DNA of 64,000 nucleotides. Source: Filobasidium wieringae. Lineage: Eukaryota; Basidiomycota; Tremellomycetes; Filobasidiales; Filobasidiaceae. Made by a program: the position numbers and the translations under genes. The stretch is taken from assembly GCA_001600055.1 (NCBI GenBank), contig BCIV01000017.1:124001-188000 (forward strand). The letters are read 5' to 3'. Within the stretch, counting starts at the first letter, position 1. Every line of letters begins with the position of its first letter. The notes under the pieces are model-generated. The model made no database searches. It was not told the origin of the DNA and saw only the letters and a program-made list of their open reading frames with translations. Positions 1 through 9,986 of this stretch are shown here, piece after piece.

Positions 1-61
1 CGTTGGACGTCTCGCTTGCGTCCTCTGATACCCATACATCTAGCTTTATAGGGGCAGGCAT
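1..61 (-). CDS. 5' end of a leftward gene, cut by the window edge
   Basis: On the minus strand an ATG at 59-61 opens a frame (MPAPIKLDVWVSEDASETS...) that stays open to the window edge, about 20 codons. The residue mix looks protein-like. The next gene on the right ends at 444 in the same orientation, so a gene start is expected about here. No family can be recognised from so few residues, and chance reading cannot be excluded. Confidence 0.35.
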   Translation of the reverse strand, partial: MPAPIKLDVWVSEDASETSN

Positions 62-443
62 GTTGGTGAGACTGAGGATGTAACCAGTAGCTAGTAGAGT
101 GAGTTGGAACGGTGAGATGATGTAGAAACGTTGGAACGATTATTGAACATATGAACGCTCTTGAAAGTAAGATTCGTGTTATCAAAAGCAACAAACAATA
201 TTCGAATCCGTTGAATGACGTGACATAATTCCCATAATTCATGTTTACACCCATAAGTCTCAAGTGTTTCACCTAGTCGATTTCCATTTCCGTTCCCTCT
301 CAAAATTCCGTACAAGTTCTCAAAAACGCTCGATGGTTCACAATTTACTATCCCTCATAACCCCATCCCAAACTTTAACGACCCTACCATCCCCAAACCC
401 ACTCAATCAGTTCTCCCCCTGTTCCTCGCAGAACCCATAAAAC
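62..443. other. Intergenic: promoter of the left-edge gene and 3' flank of the oxidoreductase
   Basis: This 382-base stretch lies between the putative start at 61 and the stop at 444. It holds short minus-strand open frames without family resemblance and a C-rich segment at about 355-435 just downstream of the oxidoreductase stop. I see no repeat or RNA gene in it. Confidence 0.5.
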
Positions 444-2132
444 TCACGTCTTGCCCGTATTCTTCCCCTCATAAAGCCCCAAAAGTCCATCCACACAAGC
501 CTCCACACCTCTCTTTCCCCCCTTCTCGTTCCCTTTGGGATCCCCAACGACGGACCACTCGAATTTGAGTTTGCCTTGTTGCTGCAGGTCGGCGATATAG
601 CTACGCGCTTCAGCGTACCGGTTCGCGTATTGGAAGACGATGAATCCCTGCATGGTGGATTTGGTACTGATGAGGGACTGGTAGTTACGTAGAGGGTAGG
701 GTTTGTCCGAATCTACAAGACAAAACGGGGGATGAAATGGGGATGAGATTTGTGTAGTGATCAGAGCGTGATCCATGACGTTGGAATGAAGAGCAGACTC
801 ACTGTAATCGGAAATAGCACCGCACATGACGATCCTAGCAAACTCGTTCAATCGTCCTAACATGAAATCCAACGTCTCTCCTCCCACTATTCCAATCACA
901 TCAGCTCATCATCAATCCCAATCTCTTTCACACCGCAACCCGTTCAGAACAGAAGGACTAACCATTATCGAAATAAACATCCGCCCATCCGCTCCCTTTC
1001 TTCCCATCCTTCTCTCCCCTCAAGGCCGCACTGATCTGTTTCCTCCAATCAGCGTCTTTATAATTGATCGAAGCGTAACACCCGAGTTTCTTCAACTGGT
1101 CGCATTTGGCCGTGGAACCTGCTAGTGTGATCACGCGGCCGTTGGGGTTGAGGATTAGGGCTAGTTGGGTGACGACCTGGCAGGCGCAGTCGCAGGGTGG
1201 GGCGGGGCGAATGGGATTAGCCAATGGGACGTGCAGAGAGGAGGGAAGACTTACGATCCCGACACTCCCCGCGGCTCCGGAAATAACAATCGTCTCGCCA
1301 TCCTTAATTTTCCCAATATCCTTCAAACCCTACAACAAGCGCAAGCGATCACATGCGTAAGCGAACGTCTACCTCCCTTATCTGAGTAGCGACAACGACT
1401 GACGAAATAAGCGGTCAATCCGCTGGTACCTAAAGGACCAACGAAATCCCTCTCATCGCTCCCACGGGGGATCTCGAGCGGTTCGGTATGTTTAGAAGAG
1501 CCTTGCCAATACCTAAACGCTCATCCGACCCAGATGAATCCGGATGAACCGAACGAGCAAGGGGGAAAGGAGGAATCAGATAAACCAGATCCTATAGTGA
1601 TTGCAATCGATCGGAATGAAAGGAAGACTCACTCCTGCCACCCGAAAGTCCCTTCCACGCTATCCCCCACTTTCCGGTCGGGGGATTTGGAGAGGATCAC
1701 TTTTCCTACTGCTGATGCTCGCATCACTGCGTTTAGTTTTACCGGTGGGAGGTAGTCTGAGGCGAGTAGGAACGCCGGTAGTAGGAGAGGAAGGAACAAG
1801 AGAGAATATCAGAGACGAGGGTAAGGAGTTGTGAGTCGTTTGACTTGTAGTGATAAAGAGAAGGTGAAACTCACTTCTAGCTTCTTTAAGCCAGGTGGTC
1901 ATCGAAGCGTCCTATCGGTTCAAAGACCTCTCTTCGTCACTATCTAGCACACCAATCGTCACAAGGGGAACGCTAGCGAAGGACATACCAAACTGATCCA
2001 CATGACTCTAACGACGACTTCCCCATCTTTGAGATCTTTGAGTGTTGGAATGGGGGTTTGTTGTACCTTGAAAGTGTCGGGTTGGATGGGACCTTTTGGG
2101 CGAGAGTGCAGGACGATCTGAGTGTTTGACAT
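444..2132 (-). CDS. MDR-family NAD(P)H-dependent oxidoreductase (PTGR / LTB4-dehydrogenase-like)
   Basis: This gene encodes a zinc-independent medium-chain reductase of roughly 350 residues. By family it should reduce carbon-carbon double bonds of alkenals or alkenones using NADPH in the cytosol. The start MSNTQIVLHSRP is followed by the N-terminal catalytic fold (KDGEVVVRVMWISL, then DASMTTWLKEAR). The usual LPPVKLNAVMRASAVGKV segment comes next. The nucleotide-binding loop SGAAGSVG lies near 1280 and VITLAGSTAKCDQLKKLG near 1120. The C-terminal MQGFIVFQYANRYAEA block, which is typical of the family, ends at 444. At least five introns interrupt it; exons 1989-2132 and 1875-1911 join in phase with consensus splice sites. 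The substrate cannot be told. It is transcribed away from the amino acid permease and shares its upstream region. Confidence 0.88.
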
Positions 2133-2607
2133 TTTGTGACGTTGAGAGATGTGAAATGGCAGTTATTAGAGAGAACAACGAGGTCGAGTCTGAGCTGAAG
2201 AGCTGGCTCAAGTATATTATTGTCTGGATCTGCCCGGTGAGGTGCTCACCCCGGTTATCATCCATTTACGTTATTACCGGTAGTATCGTTATCAAAGTAC
2301 ACTGTTCTGAGCAGCTGTGACGTGTCGCTTACTCCCTTCGGCCTATTTTCCGTCGCCACTTTCCGCCCGTGATCAGGCACGGTTGACTCGCGATCACCTG
2401 CTGATCACTCGTTTTCGGAGCACCGAAGCGGGGCGGAAGCTAATATTTCCGTGGAAATAGGGAACGGAAATAACTTTCTTGGCCGATTCGTTTGGCACGG
2501 AAAAATCAGAATCAGCTCCAATTGCAATAATATCGACCTGGTTTCACTCGATATATCATACACCACCTCTCACGACCACCACCTCCACCCACACATCCCC
2601 TGGCGCC
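2133..2607. promoter_or_regulatory. Divergent promoter region with two GATA-factor-type sites
   Basis: The 475 bases separate two divergent starts, the oxidoreductase at 2132 and the amino acid permease at 2608. TTATCA occurs at 2255-2260 and 2289-2294; on the other strand each reads TGATAA, which fits the HGATAR consensus of fungal nitrogen GATA factors. Several GATCA/TGATC motifs cluster at 2370-2410. Amino acid permease genes are commonly under GATA control in fungi, so nitrogen regulation is a reasonable inference but not shown. Confidence 0.4.
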
Positions 2608-4976
2608 ATGTCAATCCCAGACATTGACCCCAAGAAGGCTCCGCCAAAGTATGACGACGAGTACGAACTCTCCGAATTACCAGAAATCACGCAGGGTTCC
2701 GTGACGCCTGCTGACTTTCCCGTAGGAGACGATGATGCGGAATATCAAGCCAGGTTGGAGAGGTTGGGTTTGAGTGGGTGCCGATTGTGACGAATAGTGA
2801 AGAAAAAAATAGGAGAGGGGCTAATTCGAGCGCTTGCTGTTTTGCGTAGACCCCGATTCCAAGGATGGAGCGGTTCAGAGGAACTTGAAGGAGAGGCATC
2901 TGGCCATGGTGTGTAGCTCCTCTTCCCTACTCCTCTACTCATCGTTCTCGAACTAAATTTCACCTACTACACCCTCTCAGATTGCTATCGGAGGAACAAT
3001 CGGAACAGGTCTCTTTGTCGGATCGGGTACCGCTCTCGCCCAAGGAGGACCCGTCGGAGTCTGGATCTCCTACATAATCATGGGAACAGGAGTATACGCC
3101 GTCATGGTCGCCTTGGGAGAAATGTGTACCCTCTTCCCAGTTCCCGGAGCGATCACTCACATGGCCACCCGATTCGTCGATCCCGCCATGGGTTTCGCGC
3201 TCGGATGGAATTATTGGTATTCCTGGGCGATCACCACCCCCGTAGAATTAAGTGCCATAGCGATCGTTATCTCCTATTGGGACCCGGATCAGAAGATCCC
3301 CCCGGCCGTTTGGATCGCGGTCTTCTTCGTCCTCGTCTGCGGAATCAACTTTTTCGGGGTCAAGATTTATGGGGAGAGTGAATTTATCGGATCCACGATC
3401 AAGGTGTTGGCTATTATTGGGTTGATTGTGTTGGGGATCGTAATCGATCTAGGTGGCACGCCTAGGAAGGATAGGATCGGATTTAGGTACTGGGTCGAGT
3501 GAGTCTCGGTAGAACGGATGGATACGACTCGAGAAAGTTGTTGAATTTACGTGTTTGCACAGTCCCGGTCCTTTCAATTATGCGACCATCAATGGAGGAG
3601 CCGATATCATTCCTGGATCTTTGGGAAGGTGAGTCAAGCTCACAAAATAATTCTGGAGTAGAGACAGTTGGATCCTGACCTTTCTTCCTGCACCTAGATT
3701 CCTCGCTTTCTTCTCCACATTCATCACCTCCGCCTTTTCCTTTATCGGTACTGAGATCGTAGCCGTGACCGTCGGAGAAGCACGTAACCCTCGTCGAGCC
3801 GTCCCCCGTGCGATCCGTCGAGTCTTCTTCCGTATAGTCGCCTTCTACATTTGTGGAATATTCGTCATCTCCCTTATCGTACCCTACAATGATCCGAGGC
3901 TGTTGAGCGGTAGTGGGAACGCGGCCAGTAGTCCTTTCACGATCGCGATCTCCAACGCAGGGATCAAGGTGTTGCCCAGTATCGTCAATGGGGTCGTCCT
4001 CGTCGCCGCTTGGTCCGCTGCCAATTCCGATGTCGTGAGTTTCTTTGGCATGTCGATCCCGGCTCGGTACACGGCGCTTATTCGATCACCTCGCGTCAGT
4101 ACGCCGCATCCCGAACTCTATTCGCGCTTTCCCTCGAGGGCAAGGCCCCCAAGATCTTCAGGAAATGTACCGCAGGAGGACTCCCGATTTACGCCACGGC
4201 CGTAACCGCTAGTCTTGGGTTGTTGGCTTTCATGGGTACTTCTACCGGAACGGCAGGGACGGTCTTTACTTGGTTGTATAATTTGAGCGCTTCCACTGGA
4301 TTGATCGCTTGGGTCGTGAGTGTTTCCGTCTCGCGAAACGGCGTCAGGTGGAATTGGTTGCTGATATTGCCCGCACGTTCACAGGTCATCCTCGGTGCAT
4401 ACCTTAGGTTCTACTATGGTCTTAAATCTCAGGGAATCGATCGTTATGAATTCCCTTATGTCGCTCCTCTACAACCTTACTTGTCTTGGTACGGTTTCAT
4501 CTTCTTCAACATTGTCATCTTCTTCAGTGGATATACGGTGTTCTTGAAGGGGAACTGGGACGTCAGCACTTTCTTCTCTTTTTAGTGAGTTCTCACTCAG
4601 GGGCTTTTGGGATCAGATCATACATTGACGCAACGTTTGTTTCTACAGTTTGTCCGTGTTCATCTTCCCCGTCGTCTTCTTCGGTTGGAAGATCTTGAAG
4701 AGGACTAGCTGGATCAAAGCTCATCAGGTAAGCGACGCGAATAGTATTTCCACGCGGTTCGAGGTTGCTGATAATCGGTCCTCGCTGCGTTTCAGATGGA
4801 CTTCATGACCGGACGTCGTGAGCTCGACGAGATCGACGCGTTTGAGCAGGAAAGGGCTTCCGCTAATAACTCAAAGTGGCAGAAATTCTTGTAAGTCTAC
4901 AGCTTTCCGTCTTGTGAATTGTGTCTGCGATCGGCATTACTGATGCTTACCTTGGGACAGGTCGATCTTGTTCTGA
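2608..4976 (+). CDS. Amino acid permease (AAT/YAT family, APC superfamily)
   Basis: This is a plasma-membrane proton-coupled amino acid importer of about 540 residues. After a ~65-residue acidic cytoplasmic N terminus comes the family hallmark of TM1, IAIGGTIGTGLFVGSG, near 3000. ALGEMCTLFPVPGAITHMATRFVDPAMGFALGW and the TM5/6 block INFFGVKIYGESEF follow. GTEIVAVTVGEARNPRRAVPRAI lies near 3750-3810 and SRTLFALSLEGKAPKIF near 4115, both diagnostic. The C-terminal cytoplasmic tail (WIKAHQMDFMTGRRELDEIDAFEQE) is also typical of fungal permeases. Seven or more introns are present; one at 4035 falls inside NSDVYAASRTL. The last exon is a 16-base stub ending at TGA 4974-4976. Which amino acids are carried cannot be read from sequence. 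It is transcribed divergently from the MDR oxidoreductase. Confidence 0.93.
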
Positions 4977-5382
4977 GATTGCTTGCTGTGAGGTCACTTA
5001 GGAGGTTCATACGCAGGAGGACAGTTGTTTTATAATTAGGCATATGCATATATAGATGTTTTATAATCTCACACATACTGATCGAGCGCCCGCGAGTAAA
5101 CGGTCGTCTCGTTGCTGCGTCTTAAATCTACGATGGCCTACGTGTTGGCTTTCGAGTTCAGCTGACGGATGAAGCGAGATGTATTGCTCATAGTTGGATT
5201 CCATAAGCACCATCAGATATGCTCAGCGCGGCAAGAAAACGGAAAGTTCCTTTTGAAACGAGTAGCAAAGAGACAGGCTTCTTGTCGGGACTCCTTGAGC
5301 ATTCCTTTATTTATATATCGTCAATTTCTGGTGACTTATACGATTCCGTCTGAGCGGATCTGCTGACACGATACATCCGAGA
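4977..5382. other. Intergenic: permease 3' region and upstream of the orphan gene
   Basis: An A/T-rich stretch at about 5028-5075 (tttataattaggcatatg, then tttataatctc) directly follows the permease stop and is the likely 3' UTR with polyadenylation signals. The remainder shows no recognisable gene. Confidence 0.5.
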
Positions 5383-6075
5383 ATGACTGAATCTATACCT
5401 AGCAGTAGGAGCTCGATCGGAAGATTCGTTATATCGTTTTGGTCCAGCAAGTCAAGTGGCCATGATGCACGAAACGCTGCAAGCTCCGACTGGACGACCG
5501 ATACTTTGTCGACCGGCTCGTCGCCAGATGGGTCTGCGTCACCGTCTATAGTGGAACAATACAAGGCATGTCGTTTCTTGTCGATATCGTCGAATTTGCG
5601 CTTCAACCAGACTGGATATCATACAGACACGACCACTCACAAAAGGCCAGACGGACACTTTGAAGCGCATTATTCATGAGGCTGTGAGTCACCTGGAGTC
5701 CGACCATCCGGAACTAGGGCAAAGATCCGTAAGCTCGTGAATTGTGTGATCTTGGGCATAGTAGCAAGACTGAGTATGGCTTGCTTGAAGTCTCTACTGA
5801 TAAAACTTCTGGACATTGAGGGTCACCTATCATTGGACGTGGGCTGTGCACATGCCTCTCCGATGTCTGGTTCGGCGACCGTGGTGCAAGATATCCGCAG
5901 CAGATTCTCCGAAGTAGGTTGTAGATGGGACACCGAAACGCCTCTAATGGCTGTGACGTTTAGATTCGTAGAAAGTCAATTCGTATTTGGGGAGATCGCT
6001 ATCAACGTGAACTGCACCTCTGCTTACGACCAGAATACTCTAGCGGCGATCAAAAGCCTGTGTAGATTGAATTAG
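5383..6075 (+). CDS. Orphan protein with a likely GC-AG intron
   Basis: I do not recognise this protein. The ATG at 5383 opens a Ser-rich N terminus. The frame then joins a clear coding exon (TKGQTDTLKRIIHEAVSH) if a GC-AG intron runs from gcatgt after AAG (about 5567) to an acag at about 5628. A second intron from gtaagc at about 5730 to a gaag at about 5790 leads in phase 0 to the last exon (SLLIKLLDIEGHLSLDVGC) and a stop at 6073-6075. The predicted product is about 170-180 residues with no signal peptide or membrane segment. The C-terminal half is a plausible small globular domain. Intron borders were placed by eye, and the choice of the GC donor rests on keeping the frame. Confidence 0.5.
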
Positions 6076-6575
6076 TCTACAATTAGCATGCCCGCTGCTT
6101 GCTAGCCAATTCAGATGATTGTACTCGAAGAATAACAATAGACACGAGTGGCTTCAATCCAGACTATATTGTACTCTCTTAGATATGCTTGAAGAGTAAC
6201 CTCAGAGATTGGAAGTACGATGCGGATGGAACCGAAATCGTTACTCAACTCCCGGAGAGGGTGGGCACACAAGCTCCTCTTCTTGATACAAGTCGCGAAT
6301 CCCAGCTTCAAAACCAGAAATTCACGGATGAGTAGTGCAGGTATTGTGGCTAACATCATGGGTAGAACTTTCACCTGGATCGGGATGCCCACCACGATAC
6401 AAGAGGTGATATGTGCAAGCAAACATCATGTCTCACTGTGAGACTTGCCGCTGTAGAAGGCACAAGATCGATCGTTGAGTTATAAGGAGCAAGTCGCGCG
6501 CAACCGCGAAACGATATGGAGCGCACCACACTGTTTCAGCGGTACATCATCATGCAGTGTTGCGCCGCAACCCTT
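6076..6575. other. Intergenic, nothing firmly coding
   Basis: A minus-strand frame of about 100 codons (6111-6422) exists but begins with TTG and matches no family that I know. The rest of this half-kilobase carries no recognisable feature. It may contain more decayed sequence belonging to the relic on its right. Confidence 0.4.
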
Positions 6576-7141
6576 CTAAACAGAGGCCATTTTTGCTTGC
6601 TGCAGGCGAAGAACTTCGATCGTGATGCAGCTAGGGACAATCACCCAAGTCAGACTGTACTGCACGCCGTCGCTTCCAGAGGCTAAATCTGAGCCGGTCG
6701 ATTGATCCCGGATGATCAGTACACCTTGTTCTGGCAACAAATCATGGTAGAGGAACCGGTCGACAGTGGCAGAACCTATTCTCCCTGCTGGTCAATGATA
6801 GAGATCCACTAGAGTGTTATTCTCCGTTATGAGTTTTTCAAGAAGGGATCTAGTACGGTGTTGATAATGACAATCTTGTCGGTGACGTATAGAGGACTGA
6901 AATCAATATTTTGCAAAGGCTGCGGATTTGGCCAGCCTGGGTGCTATCTGTAAATATGGACATTAACAAAGCCCAGGTCTGTAGACGAGCTCAGACCGAC
7001 GCTAGCTCAGTGTGGAAGGTTAAGAGGCGTCTTAAAGGTGTCCGGACTGTCGTCAGGCGAGAACATGACAAGCTGTACCTTGCGAGTCTCTTCCAGAAAT
7101 AAGCGCTAGCCCTTAAAGCCATCTGTCGCCACCTTGTCCAT
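6576..7141 (-). pseudogene. Decayed coding locus with in-frame stops and a frameshift
   Basis: Reading leftward from the ATG at 7139-7141, one frame gives convincing protein-like text (RLFLEETRKVQLVMFSPDD, ASVGLSSSTDLGFVNVHIYR, IDFSPLYVTDKIVIINTVL). It is interrupted by TAG, TGA and TAG. Near a run of five A residues (about 6837) the coding sense moves to another frame (KLITENNTLVDLYH), meets a TGA, and continues as TVDRFLYHDLLPEQGVLII to a final TAG at 6576-6578. The stops have no good flanking splice sites, so a broken gene fits better than introns. I cannot name the family. It lies between the orphan gene and the MFS transporter. An alternative is an intron-rich live gene that I cannot splice. 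Confidence 0.5.
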
Positions 7142-7226
7142 TTCTAAGCTGTACCTTATGCTATTATGCTAACCTAAATAATAAAGCTACAAAGCTACAA
7201 ATATCGTCTTCGATCGAATCCAATCG
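7142..7226. other. Short spacer with a duplicated AAGCTACA
   Basis: This A/T-rich spacer follows the MFS gene's 3' end and contains a direct repeat (aaagctacaaagctaca) near 7185-7200. It is the likely 3' UTR of the transporter. Confidence 0.4.
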
Positions 7227-9382
7227 TTATTTACGTAGACTATGTCGGTTTCCGAATTTCATCGGTCCCACACCGTGCCACCACGTCCATATTCCTATCA
7301 GCCCTCCAGCCATTTGTAGTGATCCTGCCACAGCCTGGAAAGTGAGCCATCGACCACCGCTCGCTTTCAGAACTGCACCAGCTAGACTTGGACCTGCCAA
7401 GGAACCTTGAAATACCGAGAGGCGGTTAGTTGATAAGCAAAAACAAACGATATCGGGAGGCTCGTAACTCTATCGACTCACCAGGTGCGGACGACAGCAT
7501 GGCCAAGCCTACGATTGATGCCATATTGTCTCTCGCTCCGAAAATCTGGGCAATCACAGGGGCGATTAAGCTGAGCGCCGCTCCACCTGTCAGACCGTAG
7601 ACAAAGGCGAAAGCCAAGACCCCTCCAAAGCTCGTAGCGAAGTGCCAAACAACGATCTGAAGGAACCCTGCGATTTCAAGCGATAGTACCAGGCTCTGGA
7701 TAGACCCGAGCCGATCCGCGGTGTATCCGATCATTACTCTGCCCAGAAATAGACCCGTATTACAGCAGAACAATGGCCATGTCGATGTAAGAGGTCCCAC
7801 GGACGAGGGATCCATTCCAGGAAGGACGACGTCGTCCGCGTATGTCGTGAGATAGGCGAATGGACAAAGATATCCGCTTTGAACCGCGAAATGATTGAGA
7901 CGATATCAGCCCATGAGTCGGTGCGACAGCCTGCAAAGGTACTTACAAACAAGACACCAAGATGCATAGCAAGAAAGACCAGAATACATGGTCTCTAAGG
8001 AGTTTACCGGCTCCAGGTCTTTTGACGAGTTCAAACTTTCTCGTCCCATCTGGTCCGCGCTTGACAAGTCGAGTCAGATCAGGCGTCGGTCGATTCTCTC
8101 TGATCAATACGATTCCGACCGCCCAGCTTATAGCCAAGATTCCTGCCCAGATGGCAAGTGGTTTTCGCGTCGAGTCGAACTTCAAGATCATCCGTTTCAG
8201 ACACAAGGACGTCACCGCTCCACCTAACCCGGCCGAGCCCCCCACAAAGCCTTTGTCAAGTAGAAGTCGTATCGATTAGGTGTACGGTGATCTGGATGGA
8301 TATACTAGCTTACCCGTTGCCAATCCTCTATGCTTGAAGAACCATTGGCTGAGAGCACGAAGATCATACATCAGCACAAGCCTTTCCGTCTCAAGAGATA
8401 TGCTCACCTTGGTAACGACAAGATTAGTGGTACGGAGAAAGCTTGAGCTACCCCGTACATCAGACCCTGCAGGGAGAAGGAAGCCAACGTCATGATGAAA
8501 CATTAGATGATGAAACGCATTTCTGGACAATCTCGATCAACGACTCACCTGCGTAAGGAAGACCTGCCACAGCTTGGTGGAAAATGCATCAAGCAATATT
8601 GCCACTACCCCGAGTATACTTCCGAAAAAGATGGTCGGCTACCGTGAGGATGCTCTTGGATTAATTTGGCTGCACTAGCTGCCATTTCATAGTCATTTAA
8701 GTCATTTACCTTGTATCCGCTGTAAAAGGGGTGGAAAGTCCGCACTTAGCAAATTGTAGGGATGGTTTGTGATCGACCTTGGATACGTACAAAGTATCGG
8801 CAGAGCGCCCTCCGAAACTAGCCAAAGAGGTGCAAGACTGACATGCAAAGGACTCAACCGATATTCTCTTACTCCTTTATACTCGCACAGGTGGGCGCTC
8901 ACAAAGGCAATGATACCTCCAATAAGCGCGATCACGCTCTCAGGTGTATCACGATATGGGTTGCGAGAATAGTATGTTTGAAGTGCACCCGCTGACATCC
9001 CGAAGCTGCAGCGAGAATCAATCCATGAATACGTCAACACCTCATGTATGGAATGACGTATGGGAGAAGACATACCCCATGTTCGTAACTACCCGAGCAT
9101 TGTAAAACCTTGTCAATTGCCGTTCTGGCATTCCTCATCCCATACAGACCCACCTGCGATCAGAACACATCCAGCTAGAACAATGCACCCCCTGAGACTC
9201 TCTTGCGGAGGATCGGGTTCTCTAGGATCAGGTGGCAATCCTCCAGCCAGAGACGCAATGGCGCTTGTTCTCGAAGTCTGGCGCTGTGCAATCTCCAGCC
9301 CAGGACTTAGATAGTCCGGTGATAGGTATCGTATCTCTTTATGTTCCGTAAGTCGTACTGCTTTTTCGTCTGATGAGCTCAT
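7227..9382 (-). CDS. MFS transporter, monocarboxylate-transporter-like (MCT/MCH family)
   Basis: This is a plasma-membrane major facilitator of about 430 residues and some ten TM segments, resembling fungal MCH/monocarboxylate permeases. The cytoplasmic N terminus ends at GGLPPDPREPDPPQES, followed by TM1 (CIVLAGCVLIAG). A 13-base exon at 9076-9088 supplies VTNMG, joining in phase to FGMSAGALQTYYSRNP. The mid-protein loop (LTRLVKRGPDGTRKFEL) lies near 8080. LGRVMIGYTADRLGSIQSL near 7730 and AFAFVYGLTGGAALSL near 7590 are typical MCT C-half signatures. The protein ends ...KFGNRHSLRK with TAA at 7227-7229. The usual DGGYGW motif before TM1 is absent, replaced by PDPPQESLRG, so the real substrate may not be a monocarboxylate. 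At least six introns are present. Confidence 0.82.
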
Positions 9383-9986
9383 CGTTGGAAAGATGTGTGC
9401 GAGACCGAGGGTCTATCGCTCAAAGCAAGCAACTGCAAAACTCTGTGCTTTCGAATGGAGAGCTACCAGAGGTCGATAGCAAGAGGTCTTTAGCTCTCAT
9501 AATTCGTAGTGGCACGAGTCGAGCAGAAATCCGAGATCTTAGAGAATGAGAAATCTGGGAGAACGTTGTCCCGAACTTCTCAATCACGACGGCCGGTCCG
9601 GTTCAGGTTCGGCTGAGACCGAAGCTGATCTCGTAATGCGCTTAGAGGTCCTGGTCAGTTTCATGCGCTTCTAAAGCTTCTAAGGCTGTAGCCACAGTTG
9701 TCACTTGAAACCGAATAAACCGAATCAGACGCTATACCGGTTAGACACTTGCCACCACATCTTTCGCCTCTCAGTTTCCGCGTCAAGTTCGTGAGCACAC
9801 CAATGGGTAGTGACAGTATTGTATAATAAAGATTAGCCCAGCGATCGACTAGTGATCGCAAACAATCATCGTCATAAAAGGATCGTAACAAGTCGTGCAT
9901 CAGCGAAGCAAGTCCAGCTCGATCCCTCATTTCTCCTCTCTCTTTCAGTTCCAAACCTTGGTCTAGACAGTCGCGAGTCGACTGGA
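9383..9986. other. Intergenic: transporter promoter and LPMO 3' flank
   Basis: The 604 bases hold the upstream region of the MFS gene and the 3' flank of the LPMO gene. A 109-codon minus-strand frame (9661-9990) starts with TTG and overlaps the LPMO stop, so I treat it as untranslated. Confidence 0.5.

Noticed and set aside
6576..7141. Stop-codon recoding (selenocysteine or readthrough) to explain the in-frame stops
   Set aside because: Both TAG and TGA occur together with a frameshift, and no recoding signal is evident; decay is simpler.
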